A stretch of 64,000 nt of DNA from an uncultured Lachnospiraceae bacterium (lineage in GTDB: Bacteria > Bacillota > Clostridia > Lachnospirales > Lachnospiraceae), in assembly GCA_910578795.1 (NCBI GenBank), contig CAJTSD010000001.1, positions 105,398 to 169,397 on the forward strand, written 5' to 3'. The notes beneath the pieces are model-generated. The model made no database searches. It was given only the letters and a program-made list of their open reading frames with translations, and was not told where the DNA came from. A program made the position numbers and the translations under genes. This document shows positions 9,380-16,910 of this stretch, piece by piece. Within the stretch, counting starts at the first letter, position 1. The number at the start of each line of letters is the position of its first letter.

Positions 9380-9516
9380 GTTACTGTTCACTTCGTTCCA
9401 GTAACAGGTAAAAATCCATGCAAAATTCACTTCGTGAATTTTTAATCACCTTCGGTGATGGATTTTTACTTGTATGCGTTACGCTTTCTTACGGACTTAG
9501 CAGTAAATGCTAAGTC
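9380..9516 (-). ncRNA. Structured intercistronic element, copy 1 of a multi-hairpin repeat
   Basis: Read on the plus strand the parts are: hairpin GTTACTG/CAGTAAC (9380-9386 with 9399-9405); outer stem GTAAAAATCC/GGATTTTTAC (9408-9417 with 9460-9469) enclosing two hairpins, AAAATTCAC/GTGAATTTT and ATCACC/GGTGAT; a conserved linker with CGTTACG; and hairpin GACTTAGCA/TGCTAAGTC (9494-9502 with 9508-9516). A second copy lies at 46272-46405. It sits between the binding-protein and permease genes of the sugar transporter operon and is transcribed from the minus strand. Whether it acts as RNA or is a mobile repeat is not known. Confidence 0.6.
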
Positions 9517-9548
9517 CTGACCAAGCAATATATTTAAACCTTATTCCC

Positions 9549-9581
9549 GCTGTCAAAACGGAAAGTATTCCTTTTGACAGC
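9549..9581 (-). other. Hairpin after the sugar-binding-protein gene
   Basis: GCTGTCAAAA (9549-9558) pairs perfectly with TTTTGACAGC (9572-9581), with GGAA/TTCC inside. There is no U tract. Hairpins here commonly stabilise or partly terminate the binding-protein message, so that it exceeds the permease message. Confidence 0.6.
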
Positions 9582-9619
9582 AGATGTTTGCTTTTATTAA
9601 AACAATATTCAGTTTTTCC

Positions 9620-10930
9620 TTAATGTTCTACCGGAGCTGTTGATGACCAGTATTTTTCGATGTCCGCCGCAAATACCGCACGGTCTGACTGGTCTGCAAG
9701 ATACTTCTGGAATGCTGCGCCGCAGATTGAGAAGTGATCATCGGGAAGGAAATTATAGTTATCAATCAGTTTTCCTTCGTCCGCATATTTCTTTACGGAT
9801 TTTGACAATGGATCGAGTGCGCTTGCATCAATGTTGCTGTATGCCGGAACAAGTGCGCACTTCTCTGTCAAAAATGCATTTCCGTCTTCCTCAAATACAA
9901 GCCAGTTTAAGAAATCCTTTGCTGCCTGGCGCTGTTCCTCAGAAGTATTTTCTGATGAGTCAATGAAGAAATATTTTGAACCGCCGCCGACTAATTTCTC
10001 GTTTGAGCCGTCGTCCGTATTCTGCGGTACCGGCATTAAGCCCATGTTCTCGGAATAGTCATATGCGTTAATCATCGACCAGTCCCAGTTACCGCCGAAC
10101 ATAAATGCGATTTCGCCTTCTGCAAGCTTCTGCTCAGAAACCTCACGCTCTGCCGCTACCGGAGAAGATGCCGCGTAGTTGTGCTGCTTTAATGCATCAA
10201 AGGTATCCATCATGGCATTCCATTTGCTGTTGTTTACAACATCCGCCGTACCTGCGTGCAATGCGCTTATGTATGCGTCCACGTCGGGCTGCTGCTCATA
10301 TGTTTCTGTCAGGAAATGACCAGCCAAAGACCAGTCCTCTTTCATGATGCCTGTCGGCGCTGTCATACCGCCTGCAACAAGCTGCTCTAACAAACCGTTA
10401 AATGCATCAAGTGTCTTGTAATCGTCCGGATTAAAGGCTGAACCCGTGATTGCCTCAATCGCCTCCGCGTTGTAAATCACGCCTCTCGCCTCTACACATA
10501 CCGGAAAACCTACTACTTTTCCGTCTACGGAAATCGCGTAATCCGTATTCTTTACCCAGTCCTGATCGCTTAAATCAGCCGCATGCTCCGCTGCAAGGGA
10601 GTATACATCCTTTGCGTCCACCATTGAAAGGGTGTACGGATCGTTTGCTGAGTAGCGTGTCGCAAGATGTGCCGAAACGGTATCGCTTGAATAGTAAACC
10701 TCTACGTCAACACCTTTTTGTGCACTGTACTCCTTCGCCATCTCCTCGAACTGGTCCTGAACCTCGATTTTCGAGTTGAAAATGGTGATTGCCACGTTTC
10801 CGCTGCCGGAACCTCCGCCGCTTGTGCTCGCACTGCTGTCTCCGCTTCCGCCGCATGCCGTAAGAGATGCGGTCATCGCTGTTACAAGCGCCATTGCAAG
10901 CAATTTGTTTGCTCGTAGTTTCTTTCTCAT
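9620..10930 (-). CDS. Sugar ABC transporter substrate-binding lipoprotein
   Basis: The 436-residue protein has a lipoprotein signal with lipobox LTAC (Cys26), then a Gly/Ser linker and an extracellular sugar-binding fold (SBP_bac_1 type: VAITIFNSKIEVQDQFEEMA, GEIAFMFGGNWDW, AAKDFLNWLVFEEDG). It captures a sugar outside the membrane and passes it to the two permeases encoded downstream. The start has an AAGGAAG site. Expression is driven by a strong promoter whose -35 box overlaps a LacI-type operator that is also found before GH32, so sucrose or fructan is the likely ligand class. Confidence 0.9.
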   Translation of the reverse strand: MRKKLRANKLLAMALVTAMTASLTACGGSGDSSASTSGGGSGSGNVAITIFNSKIEVQDQFEEMAKEYSAQKGVDVEVYYSSDTVSAHLATRYSANDPYTLSMVDAKDVYSLAAEHAADLSDQDWVKNTDYAISVDGKVVGFPVCVEARGVIYNAEAIEAITGSAFNPDDYKTLDAFNGLLEQLVAGGMTAPTGIMKEDWSLAGHFLTETYEQQPDVDAYISALHAGTADVVNNSKWNAMMDTFDALKQHNYAASSPVAAEREVSEQKLAEGEIAFMFGGNWDWSMINAYDYSENMGLMPVPQNTDDGSNEKLVGGGSKYFFIDSSENTSEEQRQAAKDFLNWLVFEEDGNAFLTEKCALVPAYSNIDASALDPLSKSVKKYADEGKLIDNYNFLPDDHFSICGAAFQKYLADQSDRAVFAADIEKYWSSTAPVEH

Positions 10931-10989
10931 ATTTTTTTCTTCCTTTTAAATCATCAAGATTTTATATTTCGTTTATTTTTTATGAGCAA

Positions 10990-11028
10990 AGCATATCACT
11001 TTTCCGAAAACATGTCAATCGATTATCA
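10990..11028 (-). promoter_or_regulatory. Sugar-operon promoter with LacI-family operator
   Basis: On the minus strand TTGACA (11013-11018) and TATGCT (10990-10995) are 17 bases apart. A near-palindrome, TGTCAATC|GATTATCA (11013-11028) with a central CG, covers the -35 box. The same core occurs at 21380-21395 before GH32. A repressor bound here would block RNA polymerase. Confidence 0.8.
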
Positions 11029-11131
11029 TATTTTTCGGCATTGTGACAAAATAACTGCCTGTCTTTTGTTTATTATATGCCCGTTCTTTGTGTAATATGA
11101 CGATAATATCCATTGTTTTTTCACTTTTGGC

Positions 11132-11418
11132 ATGATTTGCCTGTATGTTTATCCATTATTATATTTTGCAGAATCATATCTTTGCGGAATTTTTCAAAAT
11201 CCGAAACACGGCGAGGATTACTCCCAAATAAAGCCTGCCTACCATATCGGCATTCTGAATTTTTCTCCGTTTCCCGATTATCCTGAATTTTATGCCACGT
11301 ATAAAATAATGAATGGAAAAAACACTATATTTATAATGACAACTTTACGTTGAATGTGTTAGACTTAACTCAGACAGAACTGGCAACGGACGAGGATATG
11401 CGGAAACGTATAGCTGTT
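11132..11418 (+). pseudogene. Remnant of an Rpn-like PD-(D/E)XK nuclease/transposase
   Basis: One frame encodes a stretch around KPAYHIGILNF, YPEFYATYKIMN. After a frameshift near 11335, another frame continues with YNDNFTLNVLDLTQTELATD. Together these match the middle of Rpn-family recombination-promoting nucleases, which are common as multi-copy genes in Lachnospiraceae. Both ends are missing, so this is a dead fragment. It fills most of the gap between the sugar-operon promoter and the YesL-like gene. Confidence 0.65.
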
Positions 11419-11464
11419 TTCACCGAAACCATTATCCTCATAAGTGATGGGAAGGAGTTTTCAC

Positions 11465-12142
11465 ATGAATAAAATTTTCCGTTCGGACAACCCCTTTTGG
11501 ATCGGAATGGGCAGCATCTTTGATTTGTTTGTCCTAAACCTGCTTTGGCTTTTATGCTGTTTACCGATTGTCACAATCGGTCCTGCCACTGCCGCGTTTT
11601 ATTACGCGATGATCAATCTTGTGCGCGGCGAAGAAACGTATTTATCAAAGGACTTTTTTCACTCATTTCGTCAGAACTTAAAGCAGGGGATTTTTCTTGG
11701 CGTTCCGCTGACAGCAATCGGCGCCTTTCTGCTGTTGGATATTTCCATGTGTTATCATGCCGGAACGGGCATTTATACTTTTTTTATGGTATTTTTCGCA
11801 GTGCTTTTCCTGATTTGGCTGTTTATCGCCCTTTACGCCTTTGCACTGCTTGCCAAATTCGAGAAAAAAAATAAAGACCTTGTTATTTGGGCGTTTGTTC
11901 TCTCCATAAGAAACCTCGGGCGAACGCTTCTTATGGTGTTTGCACTGGCATTGGGACTTTGGGCGTGCCACCTGCTGCCGGGTTTGATTTTTATTGTGTT
12001 TGGACTTGTTTGCCGTTTTCAGACCGGTATGCTGTTAAAAATTTTAAACCCCTACCTGCCCGACCCGTATACGGAAGAGGAGTTCAAGCCATTGTCATTT
12101 CTTTCGGAGCATGAGGAGGACGATTCGCATGAAGAAAAATAA
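11465..12142 (+). CDS. YesL/DUF624 family membrane protein
   Basis: This 225-residue integral membrane protein belongs to the YesL (DUF624) family: FRSDNPFWIGMGSIFDLFVL at the N-terminus, then CCLPIVTIGPATAAFYYA, and about five membrane helices. Family members are usually encoded beside carbohydrate ABC transporters; their exact function is not known. ATG 11465 is chosen because GGAAGGAG lies seven bases upstream. It overlaps the start of the next gene and is divergent from the sugar ABC operon. Confidence 0.85.
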   Translation: MNKIFRSDNPFWIGMGSIFDLFVLNLLWLLCCLPIVTIGPATAAFYYAMINLVRGEETYLSKDFFHSFRQNLKQGIFLGVPLTAIGAFLLLDISMCYHAGTGIYTFFMVFFAVLFLIWLFIALYAFALLAKFEKKNKDLVIWAFVLSIRNLGRTLLMVFALALGLWACHLLPGLIFIVFGLVCRFQTGMLLKILNPYLPDPYTEEEFKPLSFLSEHEEDDSHEEK

Positions 12143-12872
12143 AAATCCGCATCTCAAAAATACATCGTCTCTGCGAGCGGAGCTTGGGCAGGATTTGAAT
12201 ACGCTCAAGCGGCTTGACACACGCGGAAAGCTTCAGTTTTTGTGGGATTATTATCGATGGCGCTTTCTCGTCTGCGTCTGTGTTGTCGTGATTGTCGGCA
12301 TGTTCGCCCATATGCTTTGGGAAGGGCAAAAGCCCTGCAGGCTGCGCGTGTGCGTCGTGCTCAACACAGAGGACGACTGCGGCGCGTGGTTTCGCAAATT
12401 TACGCAGGAATTAAAAAGCGACGGGAAAGAAGGAGATGTTGACGTCAATCAGGACCAGCCCTTTGATTATGACAATCGATACTACTATCTCTATGAAGTA
12501 GAAGTCATGACGACGATTTCTTCCAAACGAATGGACGTTGCGATTTGCGGCGCGGACATGTACCGCTATCTGCTTGCGCTAAACGCCTGCCTTCCTTTGG
12601 ATACGGCGCTCTCAGAGGATTTGGTTTCCTATCTTTCAGAAAAGGAAATGCTCTGTTTTGACACGGCAAACCTGACAGAAGATGAAAATGGGAATGTGGA
12701 TTTAAACGATGGAATTGACGGATATTTTGCGATTAATTTATCGGAAACGGAATTTGAAAAGACCTATAATCAGACCAATGAAAAGAAAGAACCGCTTTAT
12801 GCGGTGATAATTGCCAATACGCAGCATCTTGCGGATAGTGTGGCATTGATACAGGCGTTAGCGGCACCCTGA
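12129..12872 (+). CDS. Single-pass membrane protein of unknown function, paired with YesL
   Basis: The 247-residue protein has a basic cytoplasmic N-terminus, one membrane helix at about residues 45-65 (FLVCVCVVVIVGMFAHMLW) and an acidic extracellular domain. I see no recognisable catalytic motif. The ATG at 12129 has GGAGG nine bases upstream and lies inside the yesL-like gene, so the two are translationally coupled. The coupling suggests a shared, possibly transporter-accessory, role. Confidence 0.65.
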   Translation: MKKNKNPHLKNTSSLRAELGQDLNTLKRLDTRGKLQFLWDYYRWRFLVCVCVVVIVGMFAHMLWEGQKPCRLRVCVVLNTEDDCGAWFRKFTQELKSDGKEGDVDVNQDQPFDYDNRYYYLYEVEVMTTISSKRMDVAICGADMYRYLLALNACLPLDTALSEDLVSYLSEKEMLCFDTANLTEDENGNVDLNDGIDGYFAINLSETEFEKTYNQTNEKKEPLYAVIIANTQHLADSVALIQALAAP

Positions 12873-12895
12873 TGCCGCTAATACCTTTGTTGTTT

Positions 12896-13790
12896 TTAAC
12901 AGGTATGCTCTTCTTGCAGTTTTTCAATTATGCAGCTATGCGGCTTGTTTTCATTGCTTTTATCATAGTTTATCCCAACGAGCAGAATTTCACCGTTGTA
13001 TTCTTCCAGTGCCTGCGTGTACTGACAATCCTTAATCTGCCGGATTGCCGTGTTTGCGTTTTTGTCATATTTGAGTTCAACTACGATTGCCGGTGTTTTT
13101 GTGTGGGGCAACGGGAGGAAAACAATGTCTGCGAAACCGCGACCTGTAGGCAGTTCCCGAACCATTTTGTAATCCTTTCTCGCACTGTAGTATGCAAGAC
13201 CAACCGCACAGCTAAGCGAGGCCGGTTTCGACATAATCCATGTCATACCGTTTGCAAAGTTCCTTTACCTCCGACTCCTGCCGTTCCCGCATCACGCAGT
13301 CCCACTCGTCAATCAGGAAGATAAACTGTCTATCCGTTTCCACAAAAATTTCCCGCAATGCGGCGGCTAATCCTATCCCCTCTCTGTCGAAATACATTCC
13401 ATATGCTTTTCGAAGCTCCCGAAGCACCTCCTGCTCCAAGTATTCCGTTACTTTTCCCGAAGCTGCTTCGATTAAAAACTGCTGCATATTCAGATAAATC
13501 ACGTCATATTTGTTCAAATGCTCCGCAAAGGATGAATCCTGTTCAAGCCGATATCCTGCAAACAACCCCCTTGAATCACAGCCGCAGCTATAATAAGCAG
13601 CAAGCATCTTAAGTGTCATGGATTTCCCAAAACGACGCGGTCTGCTCACACAGATAAATTTTTCTTCCGTATTAATAACCTCATTCGTACACACAATCAA
13701 ATTTGTTTTGTCTACATAAATCCTAGAACGAATCGACTCCCCAAAGCCTTTATTCCCCGGATTCAGATAAATTCCTATGCCTACACATCC
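12896..13790 (-). pseudogene. Broken AAA-ATPase_like / PDDEXK_9 gene
   Basis: The beginning (13790 to about 13215) encodes IYLNPGNKGFGESIRSRIYVDK, the Walker A region CVSRPRRFGKSMTLKMLAAY and the Walker B region FIFLIDEWDCVM. It then jumps, with a frameshift, into the C-terminal nuclease-like part (LAYYSARKDYKMVRELPTG, GFADIVFLP, IVVELKYDK, ILLVGINYDK). About 250 residues of the middle are missing compared with the intact relative at 23458-25080, and no normal start codon remains. It is a deletion derivative of the same family. Confidence 0.8.
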
Positions 13791-13794
13791 AATC

Positions 13795-14177
13795 TTTCTT
13801 CTGCCCTTTTACTTTCTTTTCTTCCCCAAAAATGATTATTATATTGTTTATCTTATCATAAGTTTCCACCTGCTTCAACGTATCTCTTCCCAATACCGCA
13901 AAAAAGGGAAAGCACTTACATTGAGGAAAAATTATCGGAATGCACCATGATTTCTTTTCCACCAATGCCTGTAAAGATTTTTTCCTTAGAAGCGTTTGCA
14001 TATGAAATGCCTGAAACGTATTTGTTCCTTTCTCAGTGACATATTTCCTCTGCACAGGCACGTGCAGCGAAGCTACTAATTTCCTTACGTGCAAACCTTG
14101 GGAGTCGCTATAAAGTTCGTCGATAGCTACGCCTAAGTGGACTTTCACCACAGAACACGAGCATGCCCGTCATACTC
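13795..14177 (-). other. Gene-free stretch, possible group II intron fragment
   Basis: No supported coding region. On the minus strand the part from about 14165 to 14040 begins with a small hairpin GTGGTGAAAGTCCAC and continues with short helices. This recalls the 5' domain of bacterial group II introns, but no intron-encoded protein or domain V/VI is visible. The rest is AT-rich and shows nothing. Confidence 0.25.
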
Positions 14178-14211
14178 AAAAAACGGAACAGAAATTTGAA
14201 ATCCTGTTCCG
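14178..14211. terminator. Bidirectional intrinsic terminator
   Basis: CGGAACAG (14184-14191) pairs with CTGTTCCG (14204-14211). Six A precede the stem (a U tract for the minus strand) and TAATATTTTT follows it. It terminates the 14282-15493 gene. Confidence 0.8.
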
Positions 14212-14281
14212 TAATATTTTTGTAATTTTATCAGTTTATCCTGACACCCTTTTAGAAATCAACTGTCACAGGGCACGGACA

Positions 14282-15493
14282 TTATGCCAAATACTTCACA
14301 AGCTTCTGATAAAATCCCATCTCCTTATCCTTAAAAGCCTGCAACGCTGCGTTGTATTTCGGCTGATCTGCATCTTCCAAATGAGACAACGCTGTCTTGG
14401 CAAATTCCAGCGCACATTCAGCGGTATCTCCACAGAGCCTAGTGCTCTCACCGCTTATCACTGCAGACATATACTGCTTTAGATACTCGGACGGATACTG
14501 CAGCACACCCTGCTCATCAATCCCTAATCCATCTGTCCCGGCTTCCTCTGCAGCTTTTTCCCATGCCTGTCTCACAGACTCCGGCATCTGCTTCCAAAAT
14601 TCTGATTGAATTGTTTCATAATTCATCGCCGCCTTCAGCTCATCTGCACCTTTGTCGCCATTGAGATAGCTTTCCCAAAAGGACTGGTCACTCATGTAAA
14701 AAGCAAATTCAGAACCCAGGCTGCGCGCCTTCTCAAGCATCTCCTGCGAAACCTCCATATGCCAACCGGCGCTTTCGTTCAGATGATTCACATATGTAAT
14801 CTCTCCATTGCCGTCAAACAGCATCTGCGCATAACCGCCGTCCAAATCCTGTACATAAGTCACATTGTCCACTGGAACCAATGTATTCGCATCTATGCGA
14901 TGCATTTCAACTTCCTTGGGCATCCCATACGCTTCAAGCAGGCGTACCAGCTTATTTCCGTCTGCCACCTGTCCGTAAAGCTTTGACTCCATACATGTCC
15001 TTTTTTCTTCCTCAACCATCGTGAGCCAATCGCGTTTCTGATTAAGGCTTTCTGACTGACCGGAAGCTGCTTCCGACAGCGAGTCTTGAACATATGCATT
15101 CAAAGTGTCCCAACTGCTCTTGGCACCTTCTGTTTTCTTTTCGTGTGCATCCGCGTAACTACACAGTGCAAACATCTCCATGTCTGACGCAGCATTGACA
15201 TCAATTTCATCAATATTGATGATAAACTCCTGCTTTCTTTGGTCTGCGCCCTCCGCAATCACTTTTATGAGTGGCGAATCTGTTGAAAAATTATCATCAT
15301 ACACGGCTTTCAATCCATAGCCTGCCCCTGTCCTTGCATCCTTGAACGAAACGCTTGCCAATATACGCTCGTCCTCCCCAACATTGCCCGGCGCCATACT
15401 GTAAGTCCGACCTGCCAGTCCGGATTCCTTGTGGTTCTTTATATAGGCTTTGTACTCCTGATAACTAAATGTGACGTTGTTTACTACCGACAT
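14282..15493 (-). CDS. Hypothetical cytoplasmic protein
   Basis: This 403-residue acidic protein lacks a signal peptide or membrane segment. It opens with SVVNNVTFSYQEYKAYIKNHK and contains FIINIDEIDVNAASDMEMFALCSYADAH and a helical C-terminal third. I do not recognise the family. ATG 15493 is preferred over 15514 because AGGCAGGT precedes it. It is monocistronic, between the secreted PPC-like gene upstream and a strong terminator downstream. Confidence 0.6.
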   Translation of the reverse strand: MSVVNNVTFSYQEYKAYIKNHKESGLAGRTYSMAPGNVGEDERILASVSFKDARTGAGYGLKAVYDDNFSTDSPLIKVIAEGADQRKQEFIINIDEIDVNAASDMEMFALCSYADAHEKKTEGAKSSWDTLNAYVQDSLSEAASGQSESLNQKRDWLTMVEEEKRTCMESKLYGQVADGNKLVRLLEAYGMPKEVEMHRIDANTLVPVDNVTYVQDLDGGYAQMLFDGNGEITYVNHLNESAGWHMEVSQEMLEKARSLGSEFAFYMSDQSFWESYLNGDKGADELKAAMNYETIQSEFWKQMPESVRQAWEKAAEEAGTDGLGIDEQGVLQYPSEYLKQYMSAVISGESTRLCGDTAECALEFAKTALSHLEDADQPKYNAALQAFKDKEMGFYQKLVKYLA

Positions 15494-15614
15494 CAATATA
15501 CCTGCCTTTCCCATATCAATATACTTTTTTCAGATGCGCAATTTGACGAAGTCTTTCGTTATTTTACGTATCTTTATATCGTCATTTGTCTGCAAAAATT
15601 TAGTAATATTCCTG

Positions 15615-16274
15615 TTAATGAAGTGCACAGGATGGATTATTACTATATGGAAGTGGTCTTTCATCAATTGTTCCGTCTCGTTCTACAGCAAACCAATTTA
15701 CCCTGTCTGAATGAGCATGCCCCGGTGCGGGTTCACCTGAAATCTCAATATAATATGTAGTCACAGTTGGCACAAAATGAAAGATTGATTGTCCTGATAC
15801 TTTTTCTGGAGCTTCCAAATATTTCCATGTACCATTTGAAGTCTGATAATACAGACGCATATCTCTGATTTGATCTGACCATACATTCTTTAACGCAGCT
15901 ACATAACGATATCCTGTTCTTACATTTACTTTAAACCAATCCACATCATCTTTCGTTTCAAGATGAGTATAAGTATAATAACAATTAAAATGTCCTAAAT
16001 ATTCACCATCTCTATGTTCAATTTTTGTTGTCTTGGAATAGGGATATGCAGTCTCTATTATATCATTATCTTCATATACTCCTGATGAAGCATAAGCTTG
16101 TATATTACCCTCTTCACTTGCTAAAGCTATTTTCTCCAATTCAGCCACTTTTTCTCTTGGAACCACTCTGCCTATCACATCACCGCTATTACATTCAGTT
16201 GTACACGAAGCATGAGCAGTCATACCCATTAGCAATGTCATAGATACAACAATACACAACAATTTTTTCCTCAT
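15615..16274 (-). CDS. Secreted protein with PPC-like beta-sandwich domain
   Basis: The 219-residue protein has a signal peptide (MRKKLLCIVVSMTLLMG, cleavage near HASC). Its mature part carries DVDWFKVNVRTGYRY and TTYYIEISGEPAPGHAHSD, the pattern of bacterial pre-peptidase C-terminal (PPC) sandwich domains. It is exported and may bind a surface or protein ligand; no enzyme motif is seen. AAGGA lies eight bases before the ATG. A cluster of 11-bp direct repeats (16385-16439) starts about 110 bases upstream of the start, next to a sigma-like regulator gene, so it may be that regulator's target. Confidence 0.7.
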   Translation of the reverse strand: MRKKLLCIVVSMTLLMGMTAHASCTTECNSGDVIGRVVPREKVAELEKIALASEEGNIQAYASSGVYEDNDIIETAYPYSKTTKIEHRDGEYLGHFNCYYTYTHLETKDDVDWFKVNVRTGYRYVAALKNVWSDQIRDMRLYYQTSNGTWKYLEAPEKVSGQSIFHFVPTVTTYYIEISGEPAPGHAHSDRVNWFAVERDGTIDERPLPYSNNPSCALH

Positions 16275-16384
16275 ATTTTACGTCCTTCTTATTAAAATAC
16301 ATTTTATAATCCTACCGTCAACATAGCATTATCTACTTTCTTTGACGATATCATTAGTATAATCTACCATTCGCATGAAATAAA

Positions 16385-16439
16385 GTGACAAAACCATGTC
16401 AAAAGAGTGTCAAAAAGGTGCCAAAATCGTGTCAGATTT
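16385..16439. repeat. Five 11-bp direct repeats (iterons)
   Basis: The units are GTGACAAAACC, ATGTCAAAAGA, GTGTCAAAAAG, GTGCCAAAATC and a partial GTGTCAGATTT, with no spacers. The period is close to one helical turn, so all copies face the same side of the DNA. The array overlaps the end of the sigma-like gene and lies upstream of the secreted PPC-like gene. Confidence 0.75.
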
Positions 16440-16776
16440 CGTTAATATATTCTTTAAATTCACCCTCAGAAAGAAACGCTCCCATCTTCTTTAGCGCATT
16501 TTTCTGTATCCGTTTAAAGGTCCGCTCGGAATATCTAAATTCCGTTCCGACTTGTTCTTCATACATTTTTTCTATTTCACTCCACTTAATCTTTTCAATT
16601 AAATGCCATGATACTATTTTCCTCTCATCCTCCTTCAAAATCTCCAATGCAGACTCTATGATTTGTATTTTTATGACAATTTGGGAATACTCTTCACGAT
16701 TATCCACATTGTGAGAATAATTTTGAATTTTATCCAAAATATCTTTTCTTGCTTTCAATTCAGAATATGATTTCAA
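16432..16776 (-). CDS. Small sigma-70 region 4-like helix-turn-helix protein
   Basis: The 114-residue protein is helical. Its second half, IVSWHLIEKIKWSEIEKMYE followed by YSERTFKRIQKNALKKMG, fits the helix-turn-helix of sigma region 4 or of phage late-gene activators of the ArpU/RinA kind. It would bind promoter DNA. The start is a TTG at 16776 with no clear ribosome binding site, and a hairpin (16807-16843) lies upstream, so translation is probably weak or controlled. The 11-bp direct repeats at its 3' end are candidate binding sites. Confidence 0.65.
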   Translation of the reverse strand: MKSYSELKARKDILDKIQNYSHNVDNREEYSQIVIKIQIIESALEILKEDERKIVSWHLIEKIKWSEIEKMYEEQVGTEFRYSERTFKRIQKNALKKMGAFLSEGEFKEYINEI

Positions 16777-16806
16777 AAGACGCTTAACTTAACAACCCCT
16801 TTCTCT

Positions 16807-16843
16807 ACCTGCGGGTTTGAGCATTTCGCACAAAACCACAGGT
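16807..16843 (-). other. Imperfect hairpin before the sigma-like gene
   Basis: ACCTG(C)GG(G)TTTG on the plus strand pairs with CAAA(A)CC(A)CAGGT. There is no U tract, so it is probably not a terminator. It lies between the BlaR1-like gene and the sigma-like gene. Confidence 0.45.
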
Positions 16844-16910
16844 AAATAGTTATCTTAATCCTTTGTTCAATAATGCCCCTTATAAAATACGACAGTTTTC
16901 ATATAATCTA

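Noticed and set aside
13750..14151. Open frame of 133 codons on the minus strand
   Set aside because: No ribosome binding site, no recognisable domain, and it overlaps the start of the broken ATPase gene in another frame.
16385..16439. Short CRISPR-like array
   Set aside because: The repeats are only 11 bp, have no spacers and lie beside a regulator gene; no cas genes are present.
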